Below, piece after piece: positions 37,362-46,807 of a stretch of DNA of 64,000 nt; within the stretch, counting starts at the first letter, position 1, and every line of letters starts with the position of its first letter. Position numbers and translations under genes: made by a program. The stretch covers positions 1 to 64,000 of the forward strand of contig CAUZFZ010000036.1 in the NCBI GenBank assembly GCA_963579025.1. The letters run 5' to 3'. The notes beneath the pieces were generated by a model. The model did no database searches. It saw nothing but the letters and a program-made list of their open reading frames with translations, and was not told the origin of the DNA. This DNA comes from CAUZFZ01 sp963579025. Lineage in GTDB: Bacteria; Planctomycetota; Planctomycetia; Planctomycetales; Planctomycetaceae.

Positions 37362-39611
37362 TTAGAGCGATCGGAAAATTCGTGCGACGTCTTCCTGATC
37401 CATACCGGATGGCCTGAGAACCCGGTCAGTTTTCTCGCGAACGTCAGCGGTAGGCCTGGTCGCGCGCAACCGGCGAAACTCCGGTTCGTTTTCCAGCGAC
37501 TGGCGAAATGCGTGCCGGTCCTGGGCAAATTGCGCGATTCCGTTGATGCCAGAATCCTCAATGACGAGTCCGCACGCGGCAGCGCCTTTCAGATGTCGGA
37601 CAACGGCCCCAATGTCGGGCGATTCCGTCCGTGCGTGAAGGTATGCCGCTGTTATGTGCAGCTCGATCGTTGCTCGCCCCCTCAAGACTGCCGTTTCGAT
37701 GTCCGACACACCTTGATCCGTAACGACCTGCTTCTGCCGGACAGCCTCCGCCAGTTCTAAGGTCGCTCGGTTGAACCATGGGGCCTGTAGATTCGGATTG
37801 AGCCGGATCGCGGAATCGAGATGTTCACGGCCCGCAAGAAACTTGCCCGCGCTGATGGACAGAACGCCCAGGTTGTTCCGCAACTCGGCAGTGTCGAGCC
37901 CCATTTGAAGGGCTGCGTTGTAATAGGCGGCAGCCGCAGGAAAGTCAGAGCACCGCTGGTTGCAATACGCCATTAGCTCTTCCCGATGTGGATCAGAATC
38001 ACCCGTCTGTCGGGCGGCTTCGAGACTCTCCTTTGCCCGAAGAAACTCGGCATGGCTGTCGTCCTCGTTTCCTTCTGTCCGCATCGTTTCGGCAATTCGT
38101 AAACGTACCAGTGCCCGCAACTCAAAAGCTTTCGTGTATCCGGACGATGACTCCAGAGCATTCTCCAGGAACGGCAACGCATCCGAGTAATTTCCGTCGC
38201 TGTACTCACCCAAAGCCACCTGATACTGACGCTCGTGATAAGGCGGGCGGACTGTGAGCCAGATTGCGACACTAAGAACCAGCACGCAAACAGCACTGAG
38301 TGACGCTACGACAAGCCGTGGGTGCCGCCGAAGTTGTCGGGAAATCTGCTGCACTGGTCTCAGCAACAGCCGCAGTTGTTCCCCGAGTTCTCCCGCTGAA
38401 GCGGGACGGCCAGCGGGATCGAAAGCAAGGCACGACTGAATCACCGCGGCAACGGTTGGGTCGACGGCATCGCAGAATTCACTCAAAGGCCGGGGACCTC
38501 GTCGCTGCAGATTCAAAAGCGCGACGGCAGGATTCTGTTCTGCCACGGGACCGTTGAGATCGAATGGCCGCTGCCCGCTGAGCGCCTCGTACAGTGTCGC
38601 TCCTAGAGAGAAAACGTCGACGGACGATGCTGAAACTGGCAGGCTCTCGGCTTCACCGTCTTCGCACAGCAGTGCCAGTTGTTCGGGAGCCATATAGGCC
38701 AATGTGCCGCCGACACCGCCGTCGTCGTCCTCCGTACGGGCGAGGTTGAAGTCAAACAAAAGCGGATGCCCGTGCCTGTCGATGAGTACATTGGCCGGCT
38801 TCACATCCCCGTGAAAGACGCCCTGTTCATGGGCGAATTCGAGAGCGTCACTCAGTTCGGCTCCCATCCAGACGACAGCGTCCTCGAACCGCCCGGAGTG
38901 AAGAATCGGGTCAGCGTCTTTCGTCACGGCGGCAGCCGCATGCTCAGAATTCAGATCTGCCGCCAGGTCCAGCAGACGGCGGGCGTTGGTCGGCATTGGT
39001 CCGCTGGCCAGCAAACCCTGAATCAGGTCGTGCAGCGTGGCCCTGCCGTAAAACGGCATGCACAGAGCCGTGAACCCACTGACGTCATCGCGTTTCGTTG
39101 AATGGACCGGGACGATATTCGTGTGCCGAAGTTGCGCCAGCGTGCCGGCTTCCGCTCCGGCTTCGCGTGCGATCTTGACGACCACCGGGCGGTCACTCAT
39201 CGAGCCTTCGAGGGCCAGAAACGCGCGGGCGAACGCCCCGCGTCCAAGTTCTTCAACCAGCAGGAAATCCGCAAAGACTTCGCCCGCGGCGGGCCAGGCG
39301 TCGACATCATCGACGTCTTCGATCATTCCTTCTCGGACGGCGTGTCCCGCCTGAATCAGGAGTCGTAGAGACTCGCCCAGTTCCGGAAACTCGCGGACAT
39401 AAGCGTCGTCGTCGACAGCCTCCCCGGTCTTCAGCTTCAGCCGGTAGGCTTCGTAGACGATGGAAACCAGAATCGACCGATCCCAGGCGATATTTGGATT
39501 CTGATTGAGGAACCCGCGAGCATCAGCTTCGCTCTGACGTGTCCGCCACTCGCGCCGCGTTTCGTCGACAATGCGACGCTGAGTCGAAATATCGATTCGC
39601 AGAGTCTGCAC
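37362..39611 (-). CDS. Ser/Thr protein kinase (Hanks type) with TPR domain, altered catalytic loop
   Basis: Membrane kinase of about 749 residues. An N-terminal planctomycete kinase region (to about 115) precedes the kinase domain with GRGAFARAF (P-loop) and VVVKIA (Lys146). The catalytic loop is HGDVKPANVL, with HGD in place of HRD, and the magnesium motif is DFNLAR in place of DFG. APE is kept. A membrane helix at about 422-442 (VVASLSAVCVLVLSVAIW) is followed by TPR-like repeats on the other side. The open frame reaches 39653, but GTG at 39611 has GAGGG eight bases ahead. HGD and DFN changes are known in atypical kinases and may lower but need not abolish activity. Confidence 0.87.
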   Translation of the reverse strand: MQTLRIDISTQRRIVDETRREWRTRQSEADARGFLNQNPNIAWDRSILVSIVYEAYRLKLKTGEAVDDDAYVREFPELGESLRLLIQAGHAVREGMIEDVDDVDAWPAAGEVFADFLLVEELGRGAFARAFLALEGSMSDRPVVVKIAREAGAEAGTLAQLRHTNIVPVHSTKRDDVSGFTALCMPFYGRATLHDLIQGLLASGPMPTNARRLLDLAADLNSEHAAAAVTKDADPILHSGRFEDAVVWMGAELSDALEFAHEQGVFHGDVKPANVLIDRHGHPLLFDFNLARTEDDDGGVGGTLAYMAPEQLALLCEDGEAESLPVSASSVDVFSLGATLYEALSGQRPFDLNGPVAEQNPAVALLNLQRRGPRPLSEFCDAVDPTVAAVIQSCLAFDPAGRPASAGELGEQLRLLLRPVQQISRQLRRHPRLVVASLSAVCVLVLSVAIWLTVRPPYHERQYQVALGEYSDGNYSDALPFLENALESSSGYTKAFELRALVRLRIAETMRTEGNEDDSHAEFLRAKESLEAARQTGDSDPHREELMAYCNQRCSDFPAAAAYYNAALQMGLDTAELRNNLGVLSISAGKFLAGREHLDSAIRLNPNLQAPWFNRATLELAEAVRQKQVVTDQGVSDIETAVLRGRATIELHITAAYLHARTESPDIGAVVRHLKGAAACGLVIEDSGINGIAQFAQDRHAFRQSLENEPEFRRLRATRPTADVREKTDRVLRPSGMDQEDVARIFRSL

Positions 39612-39930
39612 AATGACATCCCTCAACTGAGAATGGGGTGCCTGGCCACCCACACTAGTACAGTTCTGAACTATTCTGCCACGTAACAGGATATTTGTCA
39701 GCCCTTTCCCGGCCTAATTCCAGCCTCGAATCCATTCCCGCGAACGCTGGTAACAGCCCCGGTCAAATCTCTGGCTGTCAGGTTCCAGGACAAAGTTCCC
39801 AAATTGGCTGTCGCAATATCGCCACCAATCGCAATTAGAGTAGTGAGTGAATGGCACTACAACAGGTTTTCACGTGTTCAATATATCAGAATAGTCCGTC
39901 GTTTCGTCCAGAACCCACAGGAGTCTCGCA
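39612..39930. other. 319-bp divergent promoter region
   Basis: It lies between the kinase (-) and the PAS protein (+). No gene is seen. It is locally A/T-richer (about 39660-39700 and 39830-39900) than its surroundings, as expected for promoters in both directions. Confidence 0.4.
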
Positions 39931-40368
39931 GTGATCCCGGTCAATGGCCGATGCCTGGCAGTTATGAGGGAATTGGAACATGTAACTGATCCGGAGTCCT
40001 TGTTTACGCTTGCCCTTGCGGGCGCGGACATCGGCATCTGGGAATGCAACACGGCGACCGGGTATTTCTATGCACATCCGGTGCTGCTCGACATGCTCGG
40101 GCTGGATGACCGGCAGTGCCCGTTGAACCTCGACGAATGGCTTGAAAAAGTCGACCCCAAGGATCGCACACGGGCACGTCAAAACGCGAGACGTTTGACG
40201 ATTGGCCAGGCATCACGGATTCGCGAATTGCGACGCATGGTCCATTCGGACGGGACCATTCGTCATTTTCTCAGTCGCGCTGTGACAATCACACACGCAG
40301 ATGGTTTTCACCGCAGCGTGATTGGAGCCGAGATTGACGTCACTGAGCTGTTCGAGACGGGCGATTGA
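39931..40368 (+). CDS. Single PAS-domain protein
   Basis: A 145-residue protein that is almost entirely one PAS domain of the PAS_3 (PAC-containing) type. It includes ALAGADIGIWECNTATGYF, the following LLDMLGL, and the PAC part MVHSDGTIRHFLSRAV to GAEIDVTELFE. It carries no output domain, so it would sense a ligand or redox state and act by binding another protein. GTG at 39931 is supported by AGGAG seven bases upstream; an inner ATG at 39964 is possible. It sits between a kinase gene and an ECF sigma gene, which suggests a partner in that signalling group. Confidence 0.8.
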   Translation: MIPVNGRCLAVMRELEHVTDPESLFTLALAGADIGIWECNTATGYFYAHPVLLDMLGLDDRQCPLNLDEWLEKVDPKDRTRARQNARRLTIGQASRIRELRRMVHSDGTIRHFLSRAVTITHADGFHRSVIGAEIDVTELFETGD

Positions 40369-40429
40369 ATCTTGTAACTTGATTCACCGCTCGTCGTCGC
40401 TGGCTACTTTGGCGCTTCCGGCGCGGGGC

Positions 40430-41023
40430 TCAATCTGATGTTACGGATGCGGCGACTTGCTGATGGCGATGCGAAACGTCCTCCATCACTCGCTGTACCG
40501 TGCGTTCGGTGACTTTCATGATTGATGCAATCTCCCGCATCGTGTGACCGTCCCGACGTAACTCAAGGATGCGCTGGTTCCGATCATTCAGGCCGTCCAT
40601 GACTTGGTGCCACTCATCCCGAATCATCACGCGTTCATCGGGTGAATCGTATGCAGTCGCCAGCAAGGGCGATGATTCCTCGACAGCATCAAGAGCAATG
40701 ACCCGGTTTTCGTCGGTCTTCTGAAATCCGCCCAGATACTGACGGGCTTTGTAGGCGGCCTTTCGGCGCGCGACCGTCGTGAGGAACGCAATCAGGTCCG
40801 ATGGTGTCTCGAAGGTCCCCAGATTCTCACGGGTCTCCAGTAGCGAGGCCCACACGGATTGCACAAGGTCCTGCGAATCGAGCAAGTGTCGCAGTCGATC
40901 GTTCAGGTTGGCTCGCACGGCTCGAAGTACGTACTTGCCGTACTTCTCGAACAACTCGTTCGACGCCTCTCGCGATCCACCTTCTGCCTGCGCGAGAAGA
41001 TCGAGAATGTGGGGGTGCGACAT
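40430..41023 (-). CDS. ECF-type RNA polymerase sigma factor
   Basis: Extracytoplasmic-function sigma factor of 197 residues. Region 2 includes FEKYGKYVLRAVR and DSQDLVQSVWASLLE, the core-binding and -10 recognition part. Region 4 includes RNQRILELRRDGHTMREIASIMKVTERTVQRVME, the -35-binding HTH. ATG at 41023 is preferred over GTG at 41035 because AGGTGA lies seven bases before it. In planctomycetes such factors are commonly tied to Hanks kinases rather than classic anti-sigma factors, and a kinase gene lies 820 bases downstream on the same strand. No anti-sigma gene is adjacent. Confidence 0.9.
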   Translation of the reverse strand: MSHPHILDLLAQAEGGSREASNELFEKYGKYVLRAVRANLNDRLRHLLDSQDLVQSVWASLLETRENLGTFETPSDLIAFLTTVARRKAAYKARQYLGGFQKTDENRVIALDAVEESSPLLATAYDSPDERVMIRDEWHQVMDGLNDRNQRILELRRDGHTMREIASIMKVTERTVQRVMEDVSHRHQQVAASVTSD

Positions 41024-41127
41024 GGATCGACTCACCTGCGGATGGACAGAACAGACTCTGCGACGCTGAACACAGACACTATCACAGATACCGATTTCAA
41101 GCGATAAACAGGTCGCTTACGTCTCGA

Positions 41128-42471
41128 TCAGAACGATTCTTCGATCACCAGTCCTGGAATCGCTTCCTTCAGCTCAGCCAGTGCCCCAGCGTTTTCTGCG
41201 TCTCTGGAGAGGGCGGTCGTCCCGATCTTCAGCTTCTTTAACTTTGTGAATTGCTTGAGATGCTCGACGGCACTGCCATCGATGCCGATATTATCGTCCA
41301 GGTCGAGGGACTCCAGATTCTTGAGGGCCGTCAACGGAGCCAGAGAATCACTCGTCAGATCCGACAGAGCCGACAGGTCCAGCTCGCGAAGCGTCGTGAT
41401 CTTCGCAATCGACTCTAAACCGGCGCTGGTGACATCACTGCGCTCGACTCGCAGAATTTCCAGCTTCTTGAACCCAAAGAGCTTCGGAATGCCTGCGTCA
41501 CCGACAATCGTTCCAGTCAGGTCGAGTTCGACCAGTTCGGTCATGGCCTGGATGTGATCCAGTCCGTCGTTGTTAACAACCGTTTCGCGCAGCAGCAGAC
41601 TCCGCATCTTCGTGAGACCGGCGATGTGGATCAGATCCTCACCCTTCACGAAGTTGAACCGCACATTGAGCATCTGCAGATTCGTCAGTCCCGCGATATG
41701 TTCCAGAGCGGGGCCAACAATCTCGTTGTCATTTTCCAGCTCCAGCGTCTTCATCTTCTTACAGCCTGCGAGAGCAGCCAGCGATGCGCCGGTCAGCCCC
41801 GTGTTTTTGCTGATATTGAGCGTTTCCAGGTTTGGCAAGGTCCCCAGCAGTTTAATGCCCTCGTCGGTGACTCCAGGGCACTCCTGCAGCTTGACCGCCC
41901 GCAGGCTCTTGATTTGTGACAGCGATTTGACGCCCGCATCCGTCACATTCGTAAATCGCAGGTCGATGTCGATCAGATGCTTCGCGCCAGCCAGATGAGC
42001 CAGCCCCGCGTCCGTCACATTTGTTCGCCGTAGTCCCAGAGCACGCAGGTTTTCGACGGATGACAGCGATTTCAGTCCTTCGTCCGTAATCGCGGAACTG
42101 GTCGCATCGAGAACCTGCAGGCCAGGAACTTCAGCCAGGTGGGTCATCCCGACGTCGCTGAAATTCGGTCCTTCGACAAAAACTCGTGCAACCCGCGGCA
42201 GGCCTTTGAGCAGAGCCAGATCCTCGTCGCTGGTTTCCGTCTTGCGGAAGTCAGCCAGAATCACATGTCCTGTCGCGCTCACGTCCAACTTGACGCTTTT
42301 GCCTTTGAGGGCGGCGACAGAGACGGCATCGTCAGGAATTGTCGCAACTGGCTCGACCGTGGTTTCGCCAGTAATGGCTCCGCCCGGAACAGGGACGGGA
42401 GCGGCAGTCGGTTTGCAGCCAGACGCCAGAAACATTGACGCTAAGAGCAGCAGAAGGGCAGGTCGTTTCAT
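41128..42471 (-). CDS. Leucine-rich-repeat lipoprotein
   Basis: A 447-residue lipoprotein with leader MKRPALLLLLASMFLASGC and Cys19 as the lipidated residue. After a short linker there are about 14 LRRs of roughly 23-25 residues of the bacterial/cysteine-containing-like type, for example TDEGLKSLSSVENLRALGLR and TDAGLAHLAGAKHLIDIDLR. The solenoid probably binds a protein or polysaccharide on the periplasmic or outer face. No enzymatic part. Upstream of the ECF sigma gene on the same strand, but 105 bases apart. Confidence 0.85.
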   Translation of the reverse strand: MKRPALLLLLASMFLASGCKPTAAPVPVPGGAITGETTVEPVATIPDDAVSVAALKGKSVKLDVSATGHVILADFRKTETSDEDLALLKGLPRVARVFVEGPNFSDVGMTHLAEVPGLQVLDATSSAITDEGLKSLSSVENLRALGLRRTNVTDAGLAHLAGAKHLIDIDLRFTNVTDAGVKSLSQIKSLRAVKLQECPGVTDEGIKLLGTLPNLETLNISKNTGLTGASLAALAGCKKMKTLELENDNEIVGPALEHIAGLTNLQMLNVRFNFVKGEDLIHIAGLTKMRSLLLRETVVNNDGLDHIQAMTELVELDLTGTIVGDAGIPKLFGFKKLEILRVERSDVTSAGLESIAKITTLRELDLSALSDLTSDSLAPLTALKNLESLDLDDNIGIDGSAVEHLKQFTKLKKLKIGTTALSRDAENAGALAELKEAIPGLVIEESF

Positions 42472-42755
42472 TTAGATTATCCGCGGGTTTGAAGTCAGCC
42501 AGTCAGCACCGGGGCGAACAATGAGCCTGCTGAAAGCATGGAGTCGGAACAAATCGAGATTACCGGGCCACACATCGGATCGCAATCACATCCGAACGAC
42601 TGGCGCGATGCACAGTTTCTGATTCATTGGGCGCAATGTGGCAGACTGCTATCATCCGCAGTTCGCCCCAGCGGCCGGTTTCCAGGTCGTGGCCGCGGAT
42701 CAGCCGACACAGAACTCAACACTGAGATTCAATCTGTTTTCAAAGGAGCATTTCA

Positions 42756-44129
42756 ATGGCTCGAAAGACCACCCGTCGCGACTTTCTGCAGACGTCTGCC
42801 GCTGTCAGTACAGCGTTCTGGACGGGACACAGTATTCAGCCGACTTTCGCTCAAAGCGGCTCGACTGTCGAGAAAATCAACTTCGCTTCCATCGGCGTTG
42901 AGGGCAAAGGCTCCAGCGACTCGAAGGACGCGGGTAATCACGGCAACATGGTTGCCATCTGTGACATTGACGAAAGGCGTCTGGAGAAAGCAGCTGCTCG
43001 CTTCCCGGACGCAAAGAAGTTTGTCGACTACCGCGAGATGCTGACCGAGATGGGCGACAAGATTGACGCCGTCACGGTTTCAACTCCGGACCACAGCCAC
43101 GCGCCGGCGAGCCTGCTGGCCATGAGCATGGGCAAGCACTGTTTCACGCAGAAGCCGCTGACATGGTCGGTCTACGAAGCCAAGCTGATGCGTGACGTCG
43201 CCAACGAAAAAGGCGTTGCCACTCAGATGGGTAATCAGGGCACGTCGAACAACGGTCTCCGTGAAGGTGTTGAAATCGTCCGGGCCGGTCTGCTGGGCGA
43301 CATCAAAGAAGTGCATGTCTGGACGAACCGTCCGATCTGGCCACAAGGGGCGGGCCGACCGAAAAAGGTAGACGACATCCCCTCCGGTCTGCACTGGGAT
43401 CTGTTCCTGGGTCCGGCACAGGAGCGTCCCTACAGCTCGGTTTACGCACCATTCAAATGGCGTGGCTGGGTCGACTTCGGCACCGGAGCACTGGGCGACA
43501 TGGCGTGTCACACGGCCAACATGGTCGTCATGGCTGCAGACCTGTTTGACGCCGAGACGGTGGTTGCCGAATCCAGCGGCATGGGCGAGGGTGAGCAGTA
43601 CCCGTCACGCTCAAAGATTACGTTCCAGTTTGGCTCACGTCCCCGCGGCGACGGCGAAGGCGAGTGGGGACCGACACCATTGTACTGGTACGACGGCGGC
43701 AACCTGCCTGCACAGGAACTGGTCCCTGGCGTGAAGTTCAAGGGCAGCGGCTCGATGATCGTCGGCACGGAAGCAACGCTGTACTCGCCCAACGATTACG
43801 GCTCCGCGTTTACGATCTACAAACCCGGCACCAATGAAGCGATTAACATCAAGAAACCGGAACCAACTCTGCCGCGATCACCCGGTCACTTTAAGGAATA
43901 CGCGATCGCATGCTCTGGCGGACCGGCTGCCATGTCCAACTTTAACTATGCCGCTCGTCTGACGCAGACGATTCTGTTCGGCAATGTTGCTCTGCGAGCC
44001 GGCAAGCAAGTCAGTTGGGATCCGGAAAAGTTCACCTGCGGCGATGCGGAAACCGACAAGTTGCTGCACCGCATCTACCGACCGGCATTTGCCACCGTTC
44101 CGGAACTGCAGTGGCCGAGTCGAGGGTAA
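42756..44129 (+). CDS. Gfo/Idh/MocA oxidoreductase with Tat-type leader
   Basis: A 457-residue dehydrogenase carrying a twin-arginine leader (KTTRRDFLQTSAAVSTAF), so it folds with its cofactor before export. The Rossmann part runs from INFASIGVEGKG to MVAICDIDERRLEKA. The substrate-domain motifs are TQKPLTWSVYEA (family EKP region) and TSNNGLREGVEIVRAGLLG, followed by HVWTNRPIWPQG, typical of the large planctomycete/Bacteroidetes exported branch. AAAGGAG lies eight bases before the ATG. Substrate unknown, probably a sugar or its 3-keto form. A T-tract terminator follows. Confidence 0.9.
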   Translation: MARKTTRRDFLQTSAAVSTAFWTGHSIQPTFAQSGSTVEKINFASIGVEGKGSSDSKDAGNHGNMVAICDIDERRLEKAAARFPDAKKFVDYREMLTEMGDKIDAVTVSTPDHSHAPASLLAMSMGKHCFTQKPLTWSVYEAKLMRDVANEKGVATQMGNQGTSNNGLREGVEIVRAGLLGDIKEVHVWTNRPIWPQGAGRPKKVDDIPSGLHWDLFLGPAQERPYSSVYAPFKWRGWVDFGTGALGDMACHTANMVVMAADLFDAETVVAESSGMGEGEQYPSRSKITFQFGSRPRGDGEGEWGPTPLYWYDGGNLPAQELVPGVKFKGSGSMIVGTEATLYSPNDYGSAFTIYKPGTNEAINIKKPEPTLPRSPGHFKEYAIACSGGPAAMSNFNYAARLTQTILFGNVALRAGKQVSWDPEKFTCGDAETDKLLHRIYRPAFATVPELQWPSRG

Positions 44130-44851
44130 CTCTCCGGCAACGCCGAAACCTGAAGATACGTCGGCCGGCCCCACGGGCCGGTCGTTTTTATTGCGCCCGG
44201 TCCCGAATCCTGGGGATCGAGCGTCCGGGGAGTATTTCGGCGTGCGGTGGTTTCTGGTGATTGTGCCTTCGCGAAGACGCTTCGCACGGGTATGCTTTAC
44301 TCTTCCTCAGGGTATCTGAGTACATGCGGTCGAAGATAAGCGAGTAACGCTGGTCACGATAGCGGGCAGCGTTTTTTCGGCCGAACGGGGTCTTCTGGCA
44401 GAGCTGGAGCCTCTTGCAACCCCGTCTAATCCGGTGTCGGCACGTTTGTCGTACCTTTCCGCTGCCGACCATCGGTCCTGTCGATCGCTCTGGAAAGCCG
44501 CCTGCGTCGCTCTCGACGCGCCGAATTCTGTGACTGTCTTGTTTGTCCAGAATTCTCTTGGAAGCCGCGTTTGCTGTGTGATGGTGTCCGTCCGGCCTGC
44601 CTCACTCGAGGAGTTGGTGAAGTGTTTCACCTGCCCTCCCCTCATCAGCTTCGCAGCTCTGCAATAGCGGTCGGGATGAGCTGTGATCACCCTGTGGTCG
44701 ACCGTCCGCACAACGAGTTGAAGTCGAGTGGGGGTCAGTTTCCGCACCGAAAGACGTCTTACTTCCGGCGTTGATTCGCTGAAGAGATTCGGCGTTCGCG
44801 GCAGTTGGCGTTCTAAAGTCCGGACTTTGAAACACCGTTTAAGGAATCGCA
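44130..44851. other. 722-bp region before the DEAD-box helicase gene
   Basis: After the dehydrogenase terminator no convincing gene is seen in about 660 bases. Frames of up to 181 codons exist on the minus strand but have no domain-like sequence. A long 5' leader is common for cold- or RNA-regulated helicase genes, so it may be transcribed. Confidence 0.4.
44162..44191 (+). terminator. Rho-independent terminator of the exported dehydrogenase
   Basis: Arms cggccggccc and gggccggtcg form a 10-bp GC-rich stem with one G-U pair and a 3-base loop, followed at once by TTTTTATT. It begins 32 bases after the stop codon. Confidence 0.85.
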
Positions 44852-46177
44852 TTGAAGACTTTTGAGGAACTTAACTTGATTGCACCCGTACATCGTGCAA
44901 TTGCTGACGAACAGTACGAAACTCCGACGCCCATTCAGGCGCAGACAGTTCCGGCTGCTCTACTGGGTCGCGACGTGCTGGGCTGCGCCCAGACCGGGAC
45001 GGGTAAAACGGCTGCGTTTGCATTGCCGATCCTGAATCGACTGGGCCAGAAAACTCGCAAGGCGATGCCCAATCATCCCTGCGTGCTCGTGCTTGCTCCC
45101 ACGCGTGAGCTGGCGATCCAGATTGAAGACAGCTTCGCGACATATGGCAGGCACCTGCAGGTTCGTCGGGCTCTTGTGTACGGCGGGGTGAGCCAGGTAA
45201 GCCAGGTACGGGCTCTGAATCGCGGAGTACACATCCTTGTTGCCACACCGGGCCGGTTACTCGATCTGATGAATCAAGGGCACATTGCGCTGGATAAACT
45301 GGAGGTGTTTGTTCTTGATGAAGCCGACCGGATGCTCGACATGGGCTTTCTGCCGGATCTCAGAAAGATCATCAGCAAGTTGCCAGACCAGCGGCAATCG
45401 TTGTTCTTCTCGGCGACCATGCCACCGAAAATCACCGAGCTGTCGAAGCGACTGCTCAGGAATCCCGTCAGCGTCAACGTCACACCCAGGTCGACAAGCG
45501 TCGAAAGAATCGAGCAGCAGGTGCTGTTCGTTGAGCGGAAAGATAAGTTGCCGACGTTGCGACGAATTCTCACGGCGGGCGACGTCGACCGTGCCATTGT
45601 CTTCAGCAGGACGAAGCGGGGCGCGAACGCGCTCGCGAACAAGCTCGTGCGAAGTGGCATCACGGCCGCCGCAATTCATGGCAATAAATCACAGGGAGCT
45701 CGGCAGCGAGCTCTGGAAGCATTCCGATCCAACGACGTGCAGGTCCTGGTGGCGACGGATGTCGCCGCGCGTGGCATCGACATCGACGGAGTCTCGCACG
45801 TCATCAACTTCGATCTTCCGGTTGAACCGGAAGCCTACGTACATCGGATTGGTCGTACGGGACGAGCTGGCGCGGACGGAGTTGCTCTTTCGTTCTGCAC
45901 TCCGGATGAACGTCGTGAATTGCGTGCGATCGAGCAACTGATCGGTCAAAAAGTGCCGATCGCCACAAATCAATCGCAGCCGGAACCGTCGGCTGCTCAG
46001 CCGCGCATCAGGCAAAACGCCGATACGCCTCGTGCCGCTGACAAAGGCGCGGCATCACAGACACCAGCCACGCGTTCTCCGAACGATACATCGGCCGAAG
46101 CCGACAAACCAAAGCCGAGACGACGACGACGACGTAAGGGCCTGCATCCCAGGCAGCGCGACAAGCAGACCAGTTAG
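44852..46177 (+). CDS. DEAD-box ATP-dependent RNA helicase (RhlE-like)
   Basis: RNA-unwinding ATPase of 441 residues for ribosome assembly, RNA decay or cold adaptation. All motifs are visible: Q motif (TPTPIQAQ), I AQTGTGKT, Ia PTRELA, II DEAD, III SAT, V ARGID and VI HRIGRTGRAG. The C-terminal tail is disordered and ends in a basic patch (RRRRRRKGLHPRQ) suited to RNA binding. It starts with TTG, preceded by AAGGA. The RhlE assignment is by overall similarity. No degradosome gene lies near. Confidence 0.92.
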   Translation: MKTFEELNLIAPVHRAIADEQYETPTPIQAQTVPAALLGRDVLGCAQTGTGKTAAFALPILNRLGQKTRKAMPNHPCVLVLAPTRELAIQIEDSFATYGRHLQVRRALVYGGVSQVSQVRALNRGVHILVATPGRLLDLMNQGHIALDKLEVFVLDEADRMLDMGFLPDLRKIISKLPDQRQSLFFSATMPPKITELSKRLLRNPVSVNVTPRSTSVERIEQQVLFVERKDKLPTLRRILTAGDVDRAIVFSRTKRGANALANKLVRSGITAAAIHGNKSQGARQRALEAFRSNDVQVLVATDVAARGIDIDGVSHVINFDLPVEPEAYVHRIGRTGRAGADGVALSFCTPDERRELRAIEQLIGQKVPIATNQSQPEPSAAQPRIRQNADTPRAADKGAASQTPATRSPNDTSAEADKPKPRRRRRRKGLHPRQRDKQTS

Positions 46178-46325
46178 TATTCTGCACAGGCACGAGTAAA
46201 ATGTTCTGACCCGGGACTCTAGATACGATTGATCTCACATAAATCCGTGTCACCTGTAGTATCCCACCGATGAGAAGCATACCCGGTTGGATCAATCAAA
46301 AACCGCTGTTTCAAGGAGCGAACCC

Positions 46326-46523
46326 ATCGCCAAGAACCAGAACACCTACGCCAAGCGTCAACGGGAAATGGAAAAGAAGGCGAAAGCCGAAGCCAAGCGG
46401 GCTCGTCGCGTTCAACAGAAAGAGTCTGGTGAAACGAGCGATGGACCGGAATTCATCGAGCACCCGGAACTGGAACTGGAACGGGCCGAACGTGAGTCGA
46501 GGACGCCGGATTCAACGAAGTGA
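46326..46523 (+). CDS. Small basic protein, probable AUC start codon
   Basis: A 65-residue highly charged protein, AKNQNTYAKRQREMEKKAKA followed by EAKRARRVQQKESG and an acidic C-terminus. Small proteins with a start like MAKNQNTxxKRQREMEKK occur in planctomycetes and related phyla; their function is unknown to me, and a nucleic-acid or ribosome role is only a guess. AAGGAG at 46313-46318 is seven bases before ATC 46326, which is where the conserved sequence begins. The only standard upstream start is TTG 46287, which has no good ribosome site and would add 13 unrelated residues. Confidence 0.6.
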   Translation: MAKNQNTYAKRQREMEKKAKAEAKRARRVQQKESGETSDGPEFIEHPELELERAERESRTPDSTK

Positions 46524-46807
46524 ATCGGAACAATTTCGTTGCCGGTGCACCAGAAAGCAGGTCTCAGTGCTGAAGCTGAGAGTAGAGAATGTACCGGTGG
46601 TCTAAGTGCAGGACGAACTGACCGTGGACGTCGTCGCGCGAATCGGATGATTGCGTCGTACGGCGTCCTTGAGATCTGAAACTTTGCGGATGTTGAGTGA
46701 TCCGATGAAAGTGACTGCTGGCTGCGAAGTCTTGTGCCGTGACTACGGACCAAGATCCTTCCAGCCAACTACTGGTTGAAGTCCTCGCATAGAGAATCGT
46801 GTCGCCG

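Noticed and set aside
44307..44852. Minus-strand frame of 181 codons before the helicase
   Set aside because: The translation is Arg/Thr/Ser-rich without domain or ribosome site, looks like chance coding in GC-rich DNA, and abuts the helicase start in antisense.
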